Of a stretch of DNA of 64,000 nucleotides, positions 1 through 9,113 are shown piece after piece. The stretch is from positions 169,514 to 233,513 of the forward strand of contig NZ_KB849212.1 in assembly GCF_000368025.1 (NCBI RefSeq), given 5' to 3'. How positions within the stretch are numbered: the stretch's first letter is position 1; every line of letters starts with the position of its first letter. Source of the DNA: Acinetobacter parvus DSM 16617 = CIP 108168 (GTDB taxonomy: Bacteria; Pseudomonadota; Gammaproteobacteria; Pseudomonadales; Moraxellaceae). A program made the position numbers and the translations under genes. The notes beneath the pieces were generated by a model. That model saw only the letters and a list, made by a program, of their open reading frames with translations, was not told where the DNA came from and did not search any database.

Positions 1-94
1 TATAACTCATTGAGATGTGTCATAGTATTCGTCGTTAGAAAACAATTATTGTGACATTATTTCAATGAGTTATCTATTTTTGTCGTGTACAGAG
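1..94 (-). mobile_element. ISAba1 (IS4 family), left end, truncated by the window edge
   Basis: Bases 17-34 read GTGTCATAGTATTCGTCG, the complement of the widely used ISAba1 reverse primer. The element ends at 79-94 with TTTGTCGTGTACAGAG, which I recall as the 16-bp ISAba1 terminal repeat. Bases 95-103 (TAAATTTTT) would be one copy of the 9-bp target duplication usual for this element; the other copy lies outside the window. The end also carries a 12-bp inverted repeat, 2-13 against 62-73. The transposase would be read leftward, out of the window. The identification rests on recalled ISAba1 sequence; the rest of the element is not visible. Confidence 0.88.
35..62 (+). promoter_or_regulatory. 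ISAba1 outward promoter
   Basis: TTAGAA at 35-40 and TTATTT at 57-62 with a 16-base spacer match the -35/-10 pair known to drive genes next to ISAba1 in Acinetobacter. It points right, so transcripts would run antisense through the truncated GTPase gene (95-504) and on toward the IS5 remnant and the nudJ operon. Confidence 0.8.
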
Positions 95-504
95 TAAATT
101 TTTAATAACTGATCATTTTGCACATCTATATGCGTAACCCCAATAACAATGTTATTACTATGGTTTTGAAACGCATCTAGATAGAACTCGAGGTCTTTTA
201 AGCGATTAGGACTTGAGTGGTCAATGAGTACCACCGTACCAATTGCACCTTTACAGACAATCGTCCACATAAAGTCAAATCGGTCTTGCCCAGGCGTACC
301 ATATAAACCAATCTTGGTACCGTCTTCTAAACTAATTTCGCCGTAGTCAATTCCAACAGTCGTCAAGTATTTACTGTGTGCATCTAAATCTGTATTCACA
401 GCTTCTGTACTAACAACAGGGATATCTGACAGAGCCTTAATTGCTCTAGATTTACCTGCCCCCATCGTTCCACCAAAAACAATTTTGTATTGCTGAAGAA
501 TCAT
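70..504 (-). pseudogene. MglA-like small GTP/ATP-binding protein, 3' end cut by ISAba1
   Basis: The 144-residue frame has a P-loop (GGTMGAGKS, residues 11-19), a switch-like LYGTPGQDRF around residues 68-77 and a THID segment near 118 in the position of the NKxD guanine motif. These are the marks of the small Ras-like GTPases common in Acinetobacter. Homologues, as I know them, run on for some 30-40 more residues. Here the last six codons (VHDKNR) and the stop at 70-72 are ISAba1 sequence, so the native C-terminal part is lost. The start ATG (502-504) and the nucleotide-binding core are intact. Whether the short product folds is uncertain. Confidence 0.75.
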
Positions 505-596
505 AAGACCTGCTACTTACTTATAATTAAATATTTTTGACCCATGTCACAGATTTAAAAACGTTGTTATTTTACCACAGATTAAAAAACATACCA

Positions 597-624
597 AATA
601 CTTAATACATAATACTTAATACGT
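597..624. repeat. 14-bp tandem repeat in the upstream region
   Basis: AATACTTAATACAT (597-610) is followed directly by AATACTTAATACGT (611-624), 13 of 14 bases the same. It lies in the 220-base AT-rich spacer between the GTPase gene start and the IS5 remnant. I see no gene in that spacer. Confidence 0.5.
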
Positions 625-726
625 CTAATTTTTTGCCATTGATTTTTTTATTCTTTAAATTATTTCCTATTTTTTGGTGACTATTTCACCATTCTTGGCA
701 CATTCATTTCAAAACCACAAAAAATT

Positions 727-1204
727 AGACCTCTTGCGAAAGTATAACCCCCCATAAAGAGCGAATGAGATATAAAACATTAAGCCGCTATACAGCTTCT
801 GAATTTAAACGCTTGGTTGGCGTTCCTAGAGAATTATTTGATGATATGGTCAAAATTCTACAAGATTCGGAAACGCAAAAGAAGAAGTCAGGTCGTCCCC
901 ATACATTAAGTATAGAGGATCAATTATTATTGACACTCAATTACTTACGGAACTATAACACCCAACTTGAATTGTCAGCCACGTATGCGATAGCAGAAAG
1001 TAACGTCAACCGCACGATTCAAAAGGTAGAAAATTCCTTAATGAAATCAAGATGTTTTACTTTACCTAAGAGAACGATGCTAACAGTAGATGAGAATTTT
1101 AACTGGGTTATCATGGACGTGACAGAGAGTCCGATAGAACGCCCTAAAAAAACAGAAAAATTGGTATAGTGGGAAAAAGAAAAAACATAGCTTAAAAACA
1201 CAGA
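727..1204 (+). mobile_element. IS5-family insertion sequence remnant, 3' part missing
   Basis: A likely terminal repeat (AGACCTCTTGCGAAAGT, 727-743) precedes a transposase reading frame that starts at 765. The second half of the transposase, including most of the DDE catalytic domain, and the right-hand repeat are absent. Transposase-like coding can be followed to about 1204 and the sequence then passes into the leader of the NUDIX gene. The right boundary is therefore a deletion or recombination junction, placed only to within about 10 bases. Confidence 0.7.
765..1169 (+). pseudogene. IS5-family transposase orfA (truncated element)
   Basis: The 134-residue frame carries a helix-turn-helix region (about residues 45-85, GRPHTLSIEDQLLLTLNYLR) and the start of the DDE domain (MTVDENFNW-like stretch, then DVTESPIERP). 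In two-frame IS5 elements the protein continues in a second frame after an A-rich slip site. Here the run of seven A at about 1144-1150 leads in the +1 frame to a YSGKKKKHSLKTQ segment typical of these transposases. That second frame ends at the truncation near 1204, so no active transposase can be made. Confidence 0.75.
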
Positions 1205-1226
1205 TTATTTTTCATCCTCTTCACCA

Positions 1227-1255
1227 TAGCCAAAAATCCCCAAATTTCGTATGAT
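1227..1255 (+). promoter_or_regulatory. Candidate sigma-70 promoter of the nudJ-mnmA-hflD-purB operon
   Basis: TAGCCA (1227-1232), a 17-base spacer and TATGAT (1250-1255) lie 28 bases before the preferred nudJ start. It sits just downstream of the IS5 junction, so the operon seems to keep its own promoter. The -35 box matches the consensus at four of six places. Inference from sequence only. Confidence 0.4.
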
Positions 1256-1282
1256 ACGCTTTTTAAAATCATGGTGCTTTCT

Positions 1283-1771
1283 ATGACCGTTTGGACACCT
1301 CATGTCACAGTCGCCACTGTAGTCGAAAAAGACGGACGTTTTCTGTTTGTTGAAGAACACAGCGAAGGCTTTGTACATACCGTGTTTAATCAACCTGCGG
1401 GACATGTAGAATGCAGAGAAACCATTGTGCAAGCAGCGATTCGTGAGACCTTAGAAGAAACAGGTCATCATGTTGAAGTCGATCACTTGCTCGGGATTTA
1501 CACCTATACGCCGCCCATGTTTCCAGATCGTACCTATTACCGTTTCTGCTTTCTTGCCCATGTCACCTCCGTTGAGGAAAATGCGCAACTGGATACAGGC
1601 ATTGTCGGTACGGTCTGGATGAATCTGGATGAATTGCAGGAATCAGCCCGTGCCCGTAGCCCACTGGTTTTAAAAGCTGTTCAAGATGCCCTTACTGGCA
1701 AAAAATACCCCTTATCGCTCATTTATGAGCACCCTTTCTCTCCCTCATTAACTTCTCATTTGGACGCTTAA
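1283..1771 (+). CDS. nudJ: NUDIX hydrolase, NudJ-like phosphatase
   Basis: The product is a 162-residue NUDIX pyrophosphohydrolase. The complete NUDIX box is present (G-x5-E-x7-RETLEETG, beginning at GHVECRE). In E. coli, NudJ removes phosphate from thiamine-pyrophosphate precursors and nucleotides, and its gene sits directly before mnmA as here. I chose the ATG at 1283 (MTVWTPHVT), where homologues begin; an in-frame ATG at 1271 would add four residues. Neither has a clear ribosome site. The stop is four bases before mnmA, which supports one operon. The substrate is inferred from synteny. Confidence 0.85.
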   Translation: MTVWTPHVTVATVVEKDGRFLFVEEHSEGFVHTVFNQPAGHVECRETIVQAAIRETLEETGHHVEVDHLLGIYTYTPPMFPDRTYYRFCFLAHVTSVEENAQLDTGIVGTVWMNLDELQESARARSPLVLKAVQDALTGKKYPLSLIYEHPFSPSLTSHLDA

Positions 1772-1775
1772 TTAG

Positions 1776-2909
1776 ATGCAACAACGTGTCATCGTCGGTA
1801 TGTCTGGTGGTGTAGACTCCTCTGTTTCTGCCGCATTATTACTTCAACAAGGATATCAAGTTGAAGGTCTTTTCATGAAAAACTGGGAAGAAGATGATGG
1901 TACGGAATACTGCACAGCACTTGAAGACTTAGCTGATGCGCAAGCCGTTGCAGATAAAATTGGTATCAAGCTGCACACTGCGAACTTTGCAATGGAATAT
2001 TGGGATCGTGTCTTTGAGCACTTTCTGGCTGAATACGCTGCGGGTCGCACACCAAACCCAGATATTCTGTGCAATAAAGAAATTAAATTCCGCGCCTTCC
2101 TCGATCATGCGATGACTTTGGGTGCAGACTTTATTGCCACAGGCCACTATGCACGTCGTGGTGCGAGTACACAAAACTCACGTGGTGAAACCTACGCACC
2201 TTTATTACGTGGTGTCGATAATAATAAAGACCAAACTTATTTCTTACATGCAGTTCATGGTCGTGAAATTAACAAGACTTTGTTCCCTGTCGGTGAAATT
2301 GAAAAACCGCAGGTGCGTAAAATCGCAGAAGAGCTTGATTTAGCGACGGCTAAGAAAAAGGACTCCACAGGAATCTGTTTTATCGGGGAACGCCGTTTTA
2401 GCGATTTCTTAAAACAGTATCTTCCTGCTCAGGCTGGAAAAATTGTCTTGGATAATGGCAAACAAGTTGGTGAACATCATGGCTTAATGTACTATACGCT
2501 CGGTCAACGCGGTGGGATCGGTATTGGTGGTATGAAAGGTGCGCAAGAAGGTGCATGGTTCGTATTGCATAAGGATGTTGCCAATAACCGATTAGTCATT
2601 GGACAGGGGCATGATCATCCGCTTATGCAAAGCACACAGCTCTGGAGTGAGTCAATTGATTGGGTTGCAGGTGAACAAGAGATCCCAACTACGGGTTTCC
2701 GATGCACAGCAAAAACTCGTTATCGTCAGCCTGACCAAGCGTGTACAATTTATCATGATGAACATACAGAAAATGGTATTCGAGTTGAGTTTGATGAACC
2801 ACAACGTGCTGTAACTCCAGGGCAAAGTGTGGTGTTTTACTCAGGAGAGGTATGCTTAGGCGGTGGTGTCATTCACCATACTGATGCACCTCAACCAGAT
2901 TTTATTTAA
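1776..2909 (+). CDS. mnmA: tRNA-specific 2-thiouridylase MnmA
   Basis: This cytoplasmic enzyme puts sulfur on C2 of the wobble uridine in tRNA-Lys, -Glu and -Gln, taking it from the Tus relay (tusA lies at 41.9 kb here). The PP-loop GMSGGVDSS is at residues 8-16. The two catalytic cysteines are visible in DILCNKE (near residue 107) and STGICFIGER (near residue 205). At 377 residues it is of normal length. It is the second gene of nudJ-mnmA-hflD-purB, four bases after nudJ and 18 before hflD. Confidence 0.97.
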   Translation: MQQRVIVGMSGGVDSSVSAALLLQQGYQVEGLFMKNWEEDDGTEYCTALEDLADAQAVADKIGIKLHTANFAMEYWDRVFEHFLAEYAAGRTPNPDILCNKEIKFRAFLDHAMTLGADFIATGHYARRGASTQNSRGETYAPLLRGVDNNKDQTYFLHAVHGREINKTLFPVGEIEKPQVRKIAEELDLATAKKKDSTGICFIGERRFSDFLKQYLPAQAGKIVLDNGKQVGEHHGLMYYTLGQRGGIGIGGMKGAQEGAWFVLHKDVANNRLVIGQGHDHPLMQSTQLWSESIDWVAGEQEIPTTGFRCTAKTRYRQPDQACTIYHDEHTENGIRVEFDEPQRAVTPGQSVVFYSGEVCLGGGVIHHTDAPQPDFI

Positions 2910-2927
2910 GGATATTGGAATCGAAGC

Positions 2928-3659
2928 ATGGCGGAGTTACCCTTTCAGCACACCCAAGCGTTGAATGTAAGACAAAACCGTGCTTTAGCATTGGCTGCTG
3001 TCTTCCAAGCAACTCAGCTCACGCATATGACTGCGATGGCGGGACAGCAGAGTATTGGAGATAGTGGTAATTTTTATTTTGAACTACTGATCAAAGCCAG
3101 TTTAAATATTCGCCCAGCGACCAACAATGCGACTCAAACTTTAGATTTTTTTAATCAACTTGCAGATATCTCTCTTGGTTTAAAATCATTAGAAAGTTGT
3201 ATAACTCAACCTTTTAATACTGCTCCTAAATCTCGTATTCCGAAAATGTCGACAGCTAAACTTCCCATGTCCTATGCTATGGCATTATTGCAGTTGGAAA
3301 AGAAAGTGTATAGCAATCCTGAATACGTCAAAATTATCGAAACGGCTCAACAAAAAATCCTAAAACAGTTGTCTTTTTTCGATAATAACTATTTGCACCC
3401 AAGTATTATTGCCAATTTAGCTCAGACCTATGTTGAAACTGCTGGGCAAATCAATCCGCGCATTTTAGTCCGTGGTAATGCTGAAGCGTTTAAAGATATG
3501 AATCATACAAATCGAATCCGTGCTTGCCTTTTTACAGGTCTACAGCTTGCGCATTTGTGGCGACAACTCGGTGGTAGCTCTTGGAGTATGATCTTTAATA
3601 AACGTAAGCTTTTACAAGATATTCAAGCTCTCGCTCGTTTGCAGTATCAGGTGGTATAA
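2928..3659 (+). CDS. hflD: HflD homologue (high-frequency lysogenization protein)
   Basis: The 243-residue protein matches the HflD family: an all-helical, peripherally membrane-bound protein that in E. coli sequesters the phage lambda CII activator. The N-terminal QNRALALAAVFQATQL segment and the MSYAMALLQLEKKVY stretch near residue 112 are typical. Its role in Acinetobacter is unknown. The gene's place between mnmA and purB is the standard gammaproteobacterial one. No signal peptide is seen. Confidence 0.88.
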   Translation: MAELPFQHTQALNVRQNRALALAAVFQATQLTHMTAMAGQQSIGDSGNFYFELLIKASLNIRPATNNATQTLDFFNQLADISLGLKSLESCITQPFNTAPKSRIPKMSTAKLPMSYAMALLQLEKKVYSNPEYVKIIETAQQKILKQLSFFDNNYLHPSIIANLAQTYVETAGQINPRILVRGNAEAFKDMNHTNRIRACLFTGLQLAHLWRQLGGSSWSMIFNKRKLLQDIQALARLQYQVV

Positions 3660-3713
3660 ACCGATGCTAAGACGAATTTATTTTTATGTTTATTCCAAAA
3701 TTAAGGAATCTGT

Positions 3714-5102
3714 ATGAATGCTTTAACCGCACTCTCACCACTTGATGGACGTTATGCAAGCAAATGCGATGCGTTACGCCCTTTTTTGTCTGAGTTTGGT
3801 TTAATCCACGCTCGTGTTACGGTTGAAGTGCGTTGGTTACAAGCACTTGCAAATCGTGCAGAAATTATTGAAGTTCCTGCTTTTTCTGCTGAAACAAATG
3901 CAGCATTGGATGCGATCGTAACCAATTTTTCTGAAGAAGATGCGAATCGTATTAAAGAAATCGAGCGTACGACAAACCACGATGTAAAAGCAGTTGAATA
4001 CTTCCTTAAAGAAAAAATTGCGAATATTGATGAGCTACAAAATGCGGGCGAATTTATTCACTTTGCATGTACCTCTGAAGACATCAACAACTTATCTCAT
4101 GCATTAATGCTTAAAAATGGTCGTGAAGTTTTAGTTTCAAGTATGAAACAAATTCTGAATGCGATTTCTGCTTTGGCTATCACACACGCTGAGCAACCAA
4201 TGTTGTCTCGTACACATGGTCAAACTGCAAGCCCGACTACGTTAGGTAAAGAGATGGCAAACGTTGCTTATCGTTTAGCGCGCCAAATCAAGCAATTTGA
4301 AAATGTTGAATTATTGGGCAAAATCAATGGTGCTGTCGGTAACTACAATGCTCACCTATCTGCTTACCCAGAAATTGACTGGGCTGCACATGCTCAAGCA
4401 TTTGTTGAATCTTTAGGTTTAGCATTTAACCCATACACCACACAAATTGAGCCACATGACTATATGGCTGAATTGTTCGATGCATTACGTCGTTATAACA
4501 CCATCCTGATCGACTTTAACCGTGATGTTTGGGGCTATATCTCACTGGGTTACTTCAAACAAAAATTGAAAGATGGTGAAGTTGGTTCATCAACCATGCC
4601 TCATAAAGTAAACCCAATTGACTTCGAAAATTCTGAAGGTAACTTAGGTATCGCAAATGCGGTATTGGGTCATCTTGGTGAAAAACTTCCTGTTTCTCGT
4701 TGGCAGCGAGACTTAACTGACTCAACTGTTCTTCGTAACATGGGGGTTGGTTTTGCACAAAGCTTGATTGCTTTTGATGCTTGCTTAAAAGGTATTGGTA
4801 AACTTGAGTTGAATGCGAACCGTTTAAATGAAGATTTAGACCAAGCACAAGAGGTTCTTGCAGAACCGATCCAAACAGTAATGCGCCGTTACAATGTTGA
4901 AAAACCTTACGAAAAACTAAAAGCATTGACTCGTGGTCAAGCAATGACACGTGAAATGATGGTGAACTTCGTTAATGGTGATGAACTTCTTCAAGTTCCA
5001 GCTGATGAACGTGCTCGTTTAGCAGAGCTTACACCTGCTACATATACAGGTAATGCAGCTGAACAAGCGAAACAAATTAATGATCTAATTAGCAAAATCT
5101 AA
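3714..5102 (+). CDS. purB: Adenylosuccinate lyase PurB
   Basis: PurB cleaves SAICAR to AICAR and adenylosuccinate to AMP in purine synthesis, both with release of fumarate. The fumarase/aspartase signature GSSTMPHKVNP is at residues 291-301, where the serine-rich catalytic loop lies, and TSEDINN and RTHGQ segments carry the other active-site residues. The 462-residue length is normal. A ribosome site AAGGAA precedes the ATG. It is the last gene of its operon and is followed by a strong terminator. Confidence 0.98.
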   Translation: MNALTALSPLDGRYASKCDALRPFLSEFGLIHARVTVEVRWLQALANRAEIIEVPAFSAETNAALDAIVTNFSEEDANRIKEIERTTNHDVKAVEYFLKEKIANIDELQNAGEFIHFACTSEDINNLSHALMLKNGREVLVSSMKQILNAISALAITHAEQPMLSRTHGQTASPTTLGKEMANVAYRLARQIKQFENVELLGKINGAVGNYNAHLSAYPEIDWAAHAQAFVESLGLAFNPYTTQIEPHDYMAELFDALRRYNTILIDFNRDVWGYISLGYFKQKLKDGEVGSSTMPHKVNPIDFENSEGNLGIANAVLGHLGEKLPVSRWQRDLTDSTVLRNMGVGFAQSLIAFDACLKGIGKLELNANRLNEDLDQAQEVLAEPIQTVMRRYNVEKPYEKLKALTRGQAMTREMMVNFVNGDELLQVPADERARLAELTPATYTGNAAEQAKQINDLISKI

Positions 5103-5113
5103 GTTTTGTTGAT

Positions 5114-5143
5114 AAAAAAGCAAAGCCTCGGCTTTGCTTTTTT
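5114..5143 (+). terminator. Intrinsic terminator of the purB operon
   Basis: A 14-bp perfect stem (5114-5127 with 5130-5143), GC-rich at the top, with a 2-base gap (tighter loop in practice) and a T-run, 12 bases after the purB stop. Confidence 0.9.
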
Positions 5144-5358
5144 ATGCGCTAACATCTTAATTTCTATATTTTTTAATTGATATTTTTGAAAAAATAAACC
5201 AACAATCTGTTTAATTTAGCTTACTCAAAAATTGCAAATCACGTTTTTTAGCTTCAATGATAGAACATTTATTAAATTTTGAAATTCACGCACATAAAAT
5301 GACTAACAATACTGTGATAAGCAATATTTTACATATTTTAAGAAAACGAGGTTTTAAA

Positions 5359-5380
5359 AAAAGCCTCCGAGGAGGCTTTT
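5359..5380 (-). terminator. Intrinsic terminator of glcB
   Basis: AAAAGCCTCC (5359-5368) pairs with GGAGGCTTTT (5371-5380). On the minus strand it is followed by a T-run, 15 bases after the glcB stop. The roughly 215 bases between this and the purB terminator hold no gene that I can see. Confidence 0.9.
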
Positions 5381-5394
5381 CAGTTTAGAAGAAA

Positions 5395-7557
5395 TTAATC
5401 ACCTGTATAACCTTTTAATTTTAAACGTGCAGCATGTAACAATGGCTCTGTATAACCCGATGGTTGCTCAGCGCCTTTGAAGATCAGGTCAGAAGCTGCC
5501 TGGAATGCGATACCATCAAACTTAGGTGCCATTGGTGTATAAAGTGGATCATTGGCATTTTGCTGATCAACAATCACTGCCATGCGCTTCAACACTTCTT
5601 CAACCTGTTCGCGTGTTACAATCCCGTGACGTAACCAGTTCGCAACATGTTGAGAGGAAATACGTAATGTTGCACGGTCTTCCATCAAACCAACGTTGTT
5701 GATGTCTGGAACTTTAGAACAACCTACGCCTAGGTCAACCCAACGAACGACATAACCCAGAATACCTTGACAGTTATTTTCAAGTTCGTTGTTAATTTCT
5801 TCAGCAGTCCAGTTGGTTTCTGGAGCAAAAGGAGGTGTTAACAAGTCATCCAGAGACAACATATCTTCATTAGCCAACTCATCCTGACGTGCTTTCACGT
5901 TGATTTGATGGTAATGCAATGCATGAAGTACCGCACCTGTTGGAGATGGAACCCATGCACAAGATGCACCTGCATTTGGATGTGCAGTTTTAGTCGCCAA
6001 CATATCTTTCATGCTGTCTGGTTTTGGCCACATGCCTTTACCAATTTGTGCCTTACCTTGTAGGCCACATGCCAAACCAATCGCAACGTTACGATTTTCG
6101 TAAGAAGCAATCCATTTCTGAGCTTTAACAGCTTCTTTACGGACCATTGGCGCTGCTTCCATAGAGGTATGGATTTCATCACCCGTACGATCCATAAAAC
6201 CAGTGTTAATGAAAATCGTACGGTCTTTTGCAGCAGCAATACAGTTTTTCAAATTAACTGAAGTACGACGTTCTTCGTCCATAATCCCGATTTTAAGCGT
6301 CTTCGCTGGCAAGCCAAGTGCCTGTTCCGCACGCTCAAACAATTCAACTGCGAATGCAACTTCTTCTGGGCCATGCATTTTTGGCTTAACGATATACATA
6401 GAACCTTTACGAGAGTTCTTATTTTCGTTTTCGCCACGAATATCTGAAATTGTAAGTAATGGAGTAACTAATGCATCCATAATACCTTCAAATACTTCTT
6501 CACCTTCTACAAGGATCGCTGGGTTAGTCATTAAATGACCAACATTACGAAGAAGCATCAACGAACGACCATGTAAAGTTGTAGTGCCACCAATCAGGTT
6601 TTGAACAGTACGGTCTTTGTTTAAGGCACGTGTAATGGTTTTACCATTTTTCTCGATAGACTCTTGTAAGTCACCTTTCATCAAGCCCAACCAGTTACGG
6701 TAGCCTTCAACTTTCTCTTCAGCATCAACCGCCGCAACAGAATCTTCCAAATCCTGAATGGTTGTGATTGCCGCTTCAAGGGTTAAATCTTTCACGCCAG
6801 CAGCATCAGTTTTACCCACTGGGCTGTTTGCATCAATATCAATGATAACGTGCAGGCCGTTATTTAATAAAACGATTTCAGTTGGGTTTGCGGCTTCACC
6901 ATTGAAACCAACAAATTGAGCTTCATGCGCCAAAGAAGTAGTCGAACCATCTTTTAAAGTCACAACTAGACGATTGTGATCAACCGCATATTGAGTTGCA
7001 TCAGCGTGTGAGCCTTGTGCCAACGGGAAAGTCTGGTTTAAGAAATCTTTAGCGAATGCAATAACCTTGTCACCACGAACTGGGTTATAGCCTTTACCTT
7101 TTTCCGCACCATTTTCTTCAGAAATTACATCTGTACCATACAGTGCATCGTACAAAGAACCCCAACGTGCATTGGCTGCGTTTAAGCAATAACGTGCATT
7201 ACGTACTGGTACAACTAGCTGTGGACCTGCCAATAAAGCAATTTCTTCATCTACATTTTCAGTTGTAACTTTAAAGTCAGCAACTTCTGGTTCCAGATAA
7301 CCAATTTCAGTCAGGAATGCTTTATAGGCATTCAATTCAAATTTATTATTGCGGTGCCATTCATCAATCTTGGCTTGTAGTTCATCACGCTTAGCCAATA
7401 ATGCCTTGTTTTTTGGGCTAAGATCGACAACGACTTGCTCGAAGTTTTTCCAGTAAGTTTCACTATCTAAACCAGATCCTGGTAAAGCTTCATTTTCGAT
7501 GAAATCGTAAAGTTCTTTAGCAATCGCTAGCTTGCCTTGTTGAATACGTACAGTCAT
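5395..7557 (-). CDS. glcB: Malate synthase G
   Basis: GlcB condenses glyoxylate with acetyl-CoA to malate in the glyoxylate bypass, which Acinetobacter needs on acetate, fatty acids and alkanes. The 720-residue length marks the G isoform rather than the A form (about 530). Visible family segments are GTTTLHGRSLMLLRNVGH, the IVKPKMHGPEEVAFA stretch and MDEERRTSVNL (catalytic-loop region), with GAEQPSGYTEP near the C-terminus. The gene stands alone between its own terminator and a 290-base upstream spacer. Confidence 0.97.
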   Translation of the reverse strand: MTVRIQQGKLAIAKELYDFIENEALPGSGLDSETYWKNFEQVVVDLSPKNKALLAKRDELQAKIDEWHRNNKFELNAYKAFLTEIGYLEPEVADFKVTTENVDEEIALLAGPQLVVPVRNARYCLNAANARWGSLYDALYGTDVISEENGAEKGKGYNPVRGDKVIAFAKDFLNQTFPLAQGSHADATQYAVDHNRLVVTLKDGSTTSLAHEAQFVGFNGEAANPTEIVLLNNGLHVIIDIDANSPVGKTDAAGVKDLTLEAAITTIQDLEDSVAAVDAEEKVEGYRNWLGLMKGDLQESIEKNGKTITRALNKDRTVQNLIGGTTTLHGRSLMLLRNVGHLMTNPAILVEGEEVFEGIMDALVTPLLTISDIRGENENKNSRKGSMYIVKPKMHGPEEVAFAVELFERAEQALGLPAKTLKIGIMDEERRTSVNLKNCIAAAKDRTIFINTGFMDRTGDEIHTSMEAAPMVRKEAVKAQKWIASYENRNVAIGLACGLQGKAQIGKGMWPKPDSMKDMLATKTAHPNAGASCAWVPSPTGAVLHALHYHQINVKARQDELANEDMLSLDDLLTPPFAPETNWTAEEINNELENNCQGILGYVVRWVDLGVGCSKVPDINNVGLMEDRATLRISSQHVANWLRHGIVTREQVEEVLKRMAVIVDQQNANDPLYTPMAPKFDGIAFQAASDLIFKGAEQPSGYTEPLLHAARLKLKGYTGD

Positions 7558-7822
7558 TGTCTTTCCTGATGGTGCTAACTTTTTATAACAAGATTCCTAG
7601 TATACCGATTTATACTAGCCTGAATAGTAATATCACATTCCTAAATAGTAAGCATTTTCTCTATAAGACGTATTGACAAGCGCAATTTTATCTCTTTATC
7701 AAAAAATCAAATTCCTGGGTACTTACAGTTTAGGCCTGCAATGTCCTCACATTTTTAAACGACTTTATTTATAGCAAAATTCAAACAAGAATAAAGCTTT
7801 CTCCCTCTAAATTTATAAAAAA

Positions 7823-7840
7823 GACATTCCGAAGAATGCC
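7823..7840 (-). terminator. Probable terminator of zapE
   Basis: GACATTC (7823-7829), loop CGAA, GAATGCC (7834-7840), one G-U pair. On the minus strand the stem is followed by TTTTTTATAAA. It is 10 bases after the zapE stop. Confidence 0.7.
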
Positions 7841-7849
7841 TTTGTAAAT

Positions 7850-8995
7850 TTATGAGGTTTTTGCAACCTGTATCTGTCGATGTTCAGAATGCAGGTAGTC
7901 ATCCGACTGCATTTCCAGCAATCTTGAACGGGTACGCTCAATTTCAAAAGCCAATTTCTGACCTTCATAAAGCTCAATAATTGAATCTTCTGACGTCAGC
8001 AATAATTTCACCCCACGATCATAAAACTCATCGACCAGATAAATAAAACGTCGGGTTCCTTCTGACAGGAAATCGGTCAAATTCGGAATATTGCTGACCA
8101 ATACAGTATTGTAAATATTGGCAATTTCAATAAAGTCTGCTGGACTACGTGGCTTAAAGCATAATTCAGAGAATTCACACCACAATACATCTTCGGTATG
8201 CCCCAGCGTCTCTACCACACGATTGTTAATCATGATGGGTGTATTCGACTTGGTTTGAGTATGTGTAAGCGATTGGAAACGTTCAAGCATCCATGACTGG
8301 GCATCACTGCTTAATGGATATTTAAACAACTGTGCCTGTTTCAAAACTCGTAAACGGTAATCAATGCCTGCATCAACATTTAAAACCACACAGTTTTTCT
8401 GTACCAGTGTAATCGTGGGCATAAAACGGTCACGGTGAATCCCGTTTTTATATAAACCCTCTGGCGCAATGTTTGATGTTGCAATCAGGGTAATGCCACG
8501 CTCAAATAGTTTCTGGAATAAATCACTAAGAATCATTGCATCTGTCACGTTCGACACAAAGAACTCGTCAAAACAAATCACAACTGCATTTTTATAAATT
8601 TGATCGGCCACTGCATCCAGAGGATTACGCTGGCCTGAAAGCTTGTTTAATTCTTTATGGACGTGCTGCATAAAGTGATGAAAATGCATACGGGTCTTGC
8701 GGCGGAACGGGACAGCATCATAAAACTGGTCCATTAACCAAGTCTTGCCACGGCCTACACCGCCCCACATATAAACCCCTTTTGGATAGGTCTGACGACG
8801 GAAACGTCGAAATGCTTTCTTGGAAGCTTTATAACGAGTGAGTAATTCTTTCCATACTCGATCTAACTCTTGCACTGCCTGAGCCTGAGCTTCATCAGGC
8901 ATAAACTGACCTGACTCAAGCGCTTGAGTATAGCGTTCAGCAGGTGATGCAGGAATAAATGCAGTGCTATGTGAGTCTGGTTTAGAATTTGACAT
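7850..8995 (-). CDS. zapE: Cell division protein ZapE (AFG1-like ATPase)
   Basis: This 381-residue AAA-type P-loop ATPase acts at the division ring; E. coli ZapE joins late and affects Z-ring stability under stress. The Walker A GGVGRGKT is at residues 78-85, Walker B CFDEF at 141-145, and the HFHHFM stretch near residue 104 is typical of the AFG1 family. It is single-copy and monocistronic here, with its own terminator. The ATG at 8993-8995 is the only good start. Confidence 0.93.
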   Translation of the reverse strand: MSNSKPDSHSTAFIPASPAERYTQALESGQFMPDEAQAQAVQELDRVWKELLTRYKASKKAFRRFRRQTYPKGVYMWGGVGRGKTWLMDQFYDAVPFRRKTRMHFHHFMQHVHKELNKLSGQRNPLDAVADQIYKNAVVICFDEFFVSNVTDAMILSDLFQKLFERGITLIATSNIAPEGLYKNGIHRDRFMPTITLVQKNCVVLNVDAGIDYRLRVLKQAQLFKYPLSSDAQSWMLERFQSLTHTQTKSNTPIMINNRVVETLGHTEDVLWCEFSELCFKPRSPADFIEIANIYNTVLVSNIPNLTDFLSEGTRRFIYLVDEFYDRGVKLLLTSEDSIIELYEGQKLAFEIERTRSRLLEMQSDDYLHSEHRQIQVAKTS

Positions 8996-9113
8996 AAGGA
9001 CTTATTGCAATTTTAATTGGTGAAAATTATATCGAACATTGAGTTCAAAGGCATTAGATTTTAGGCTTAATTATCATGCTGTTTAAACATCATAATCTAC
9101 CATTTTTAATTAT

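Noticed and set aside
4555..4950. Long minus-strand open frame inside purB
   Set aside because: purB is a complete, conserved gene on the other strand; the antisense frame has no family resemblance and no ribosome site.
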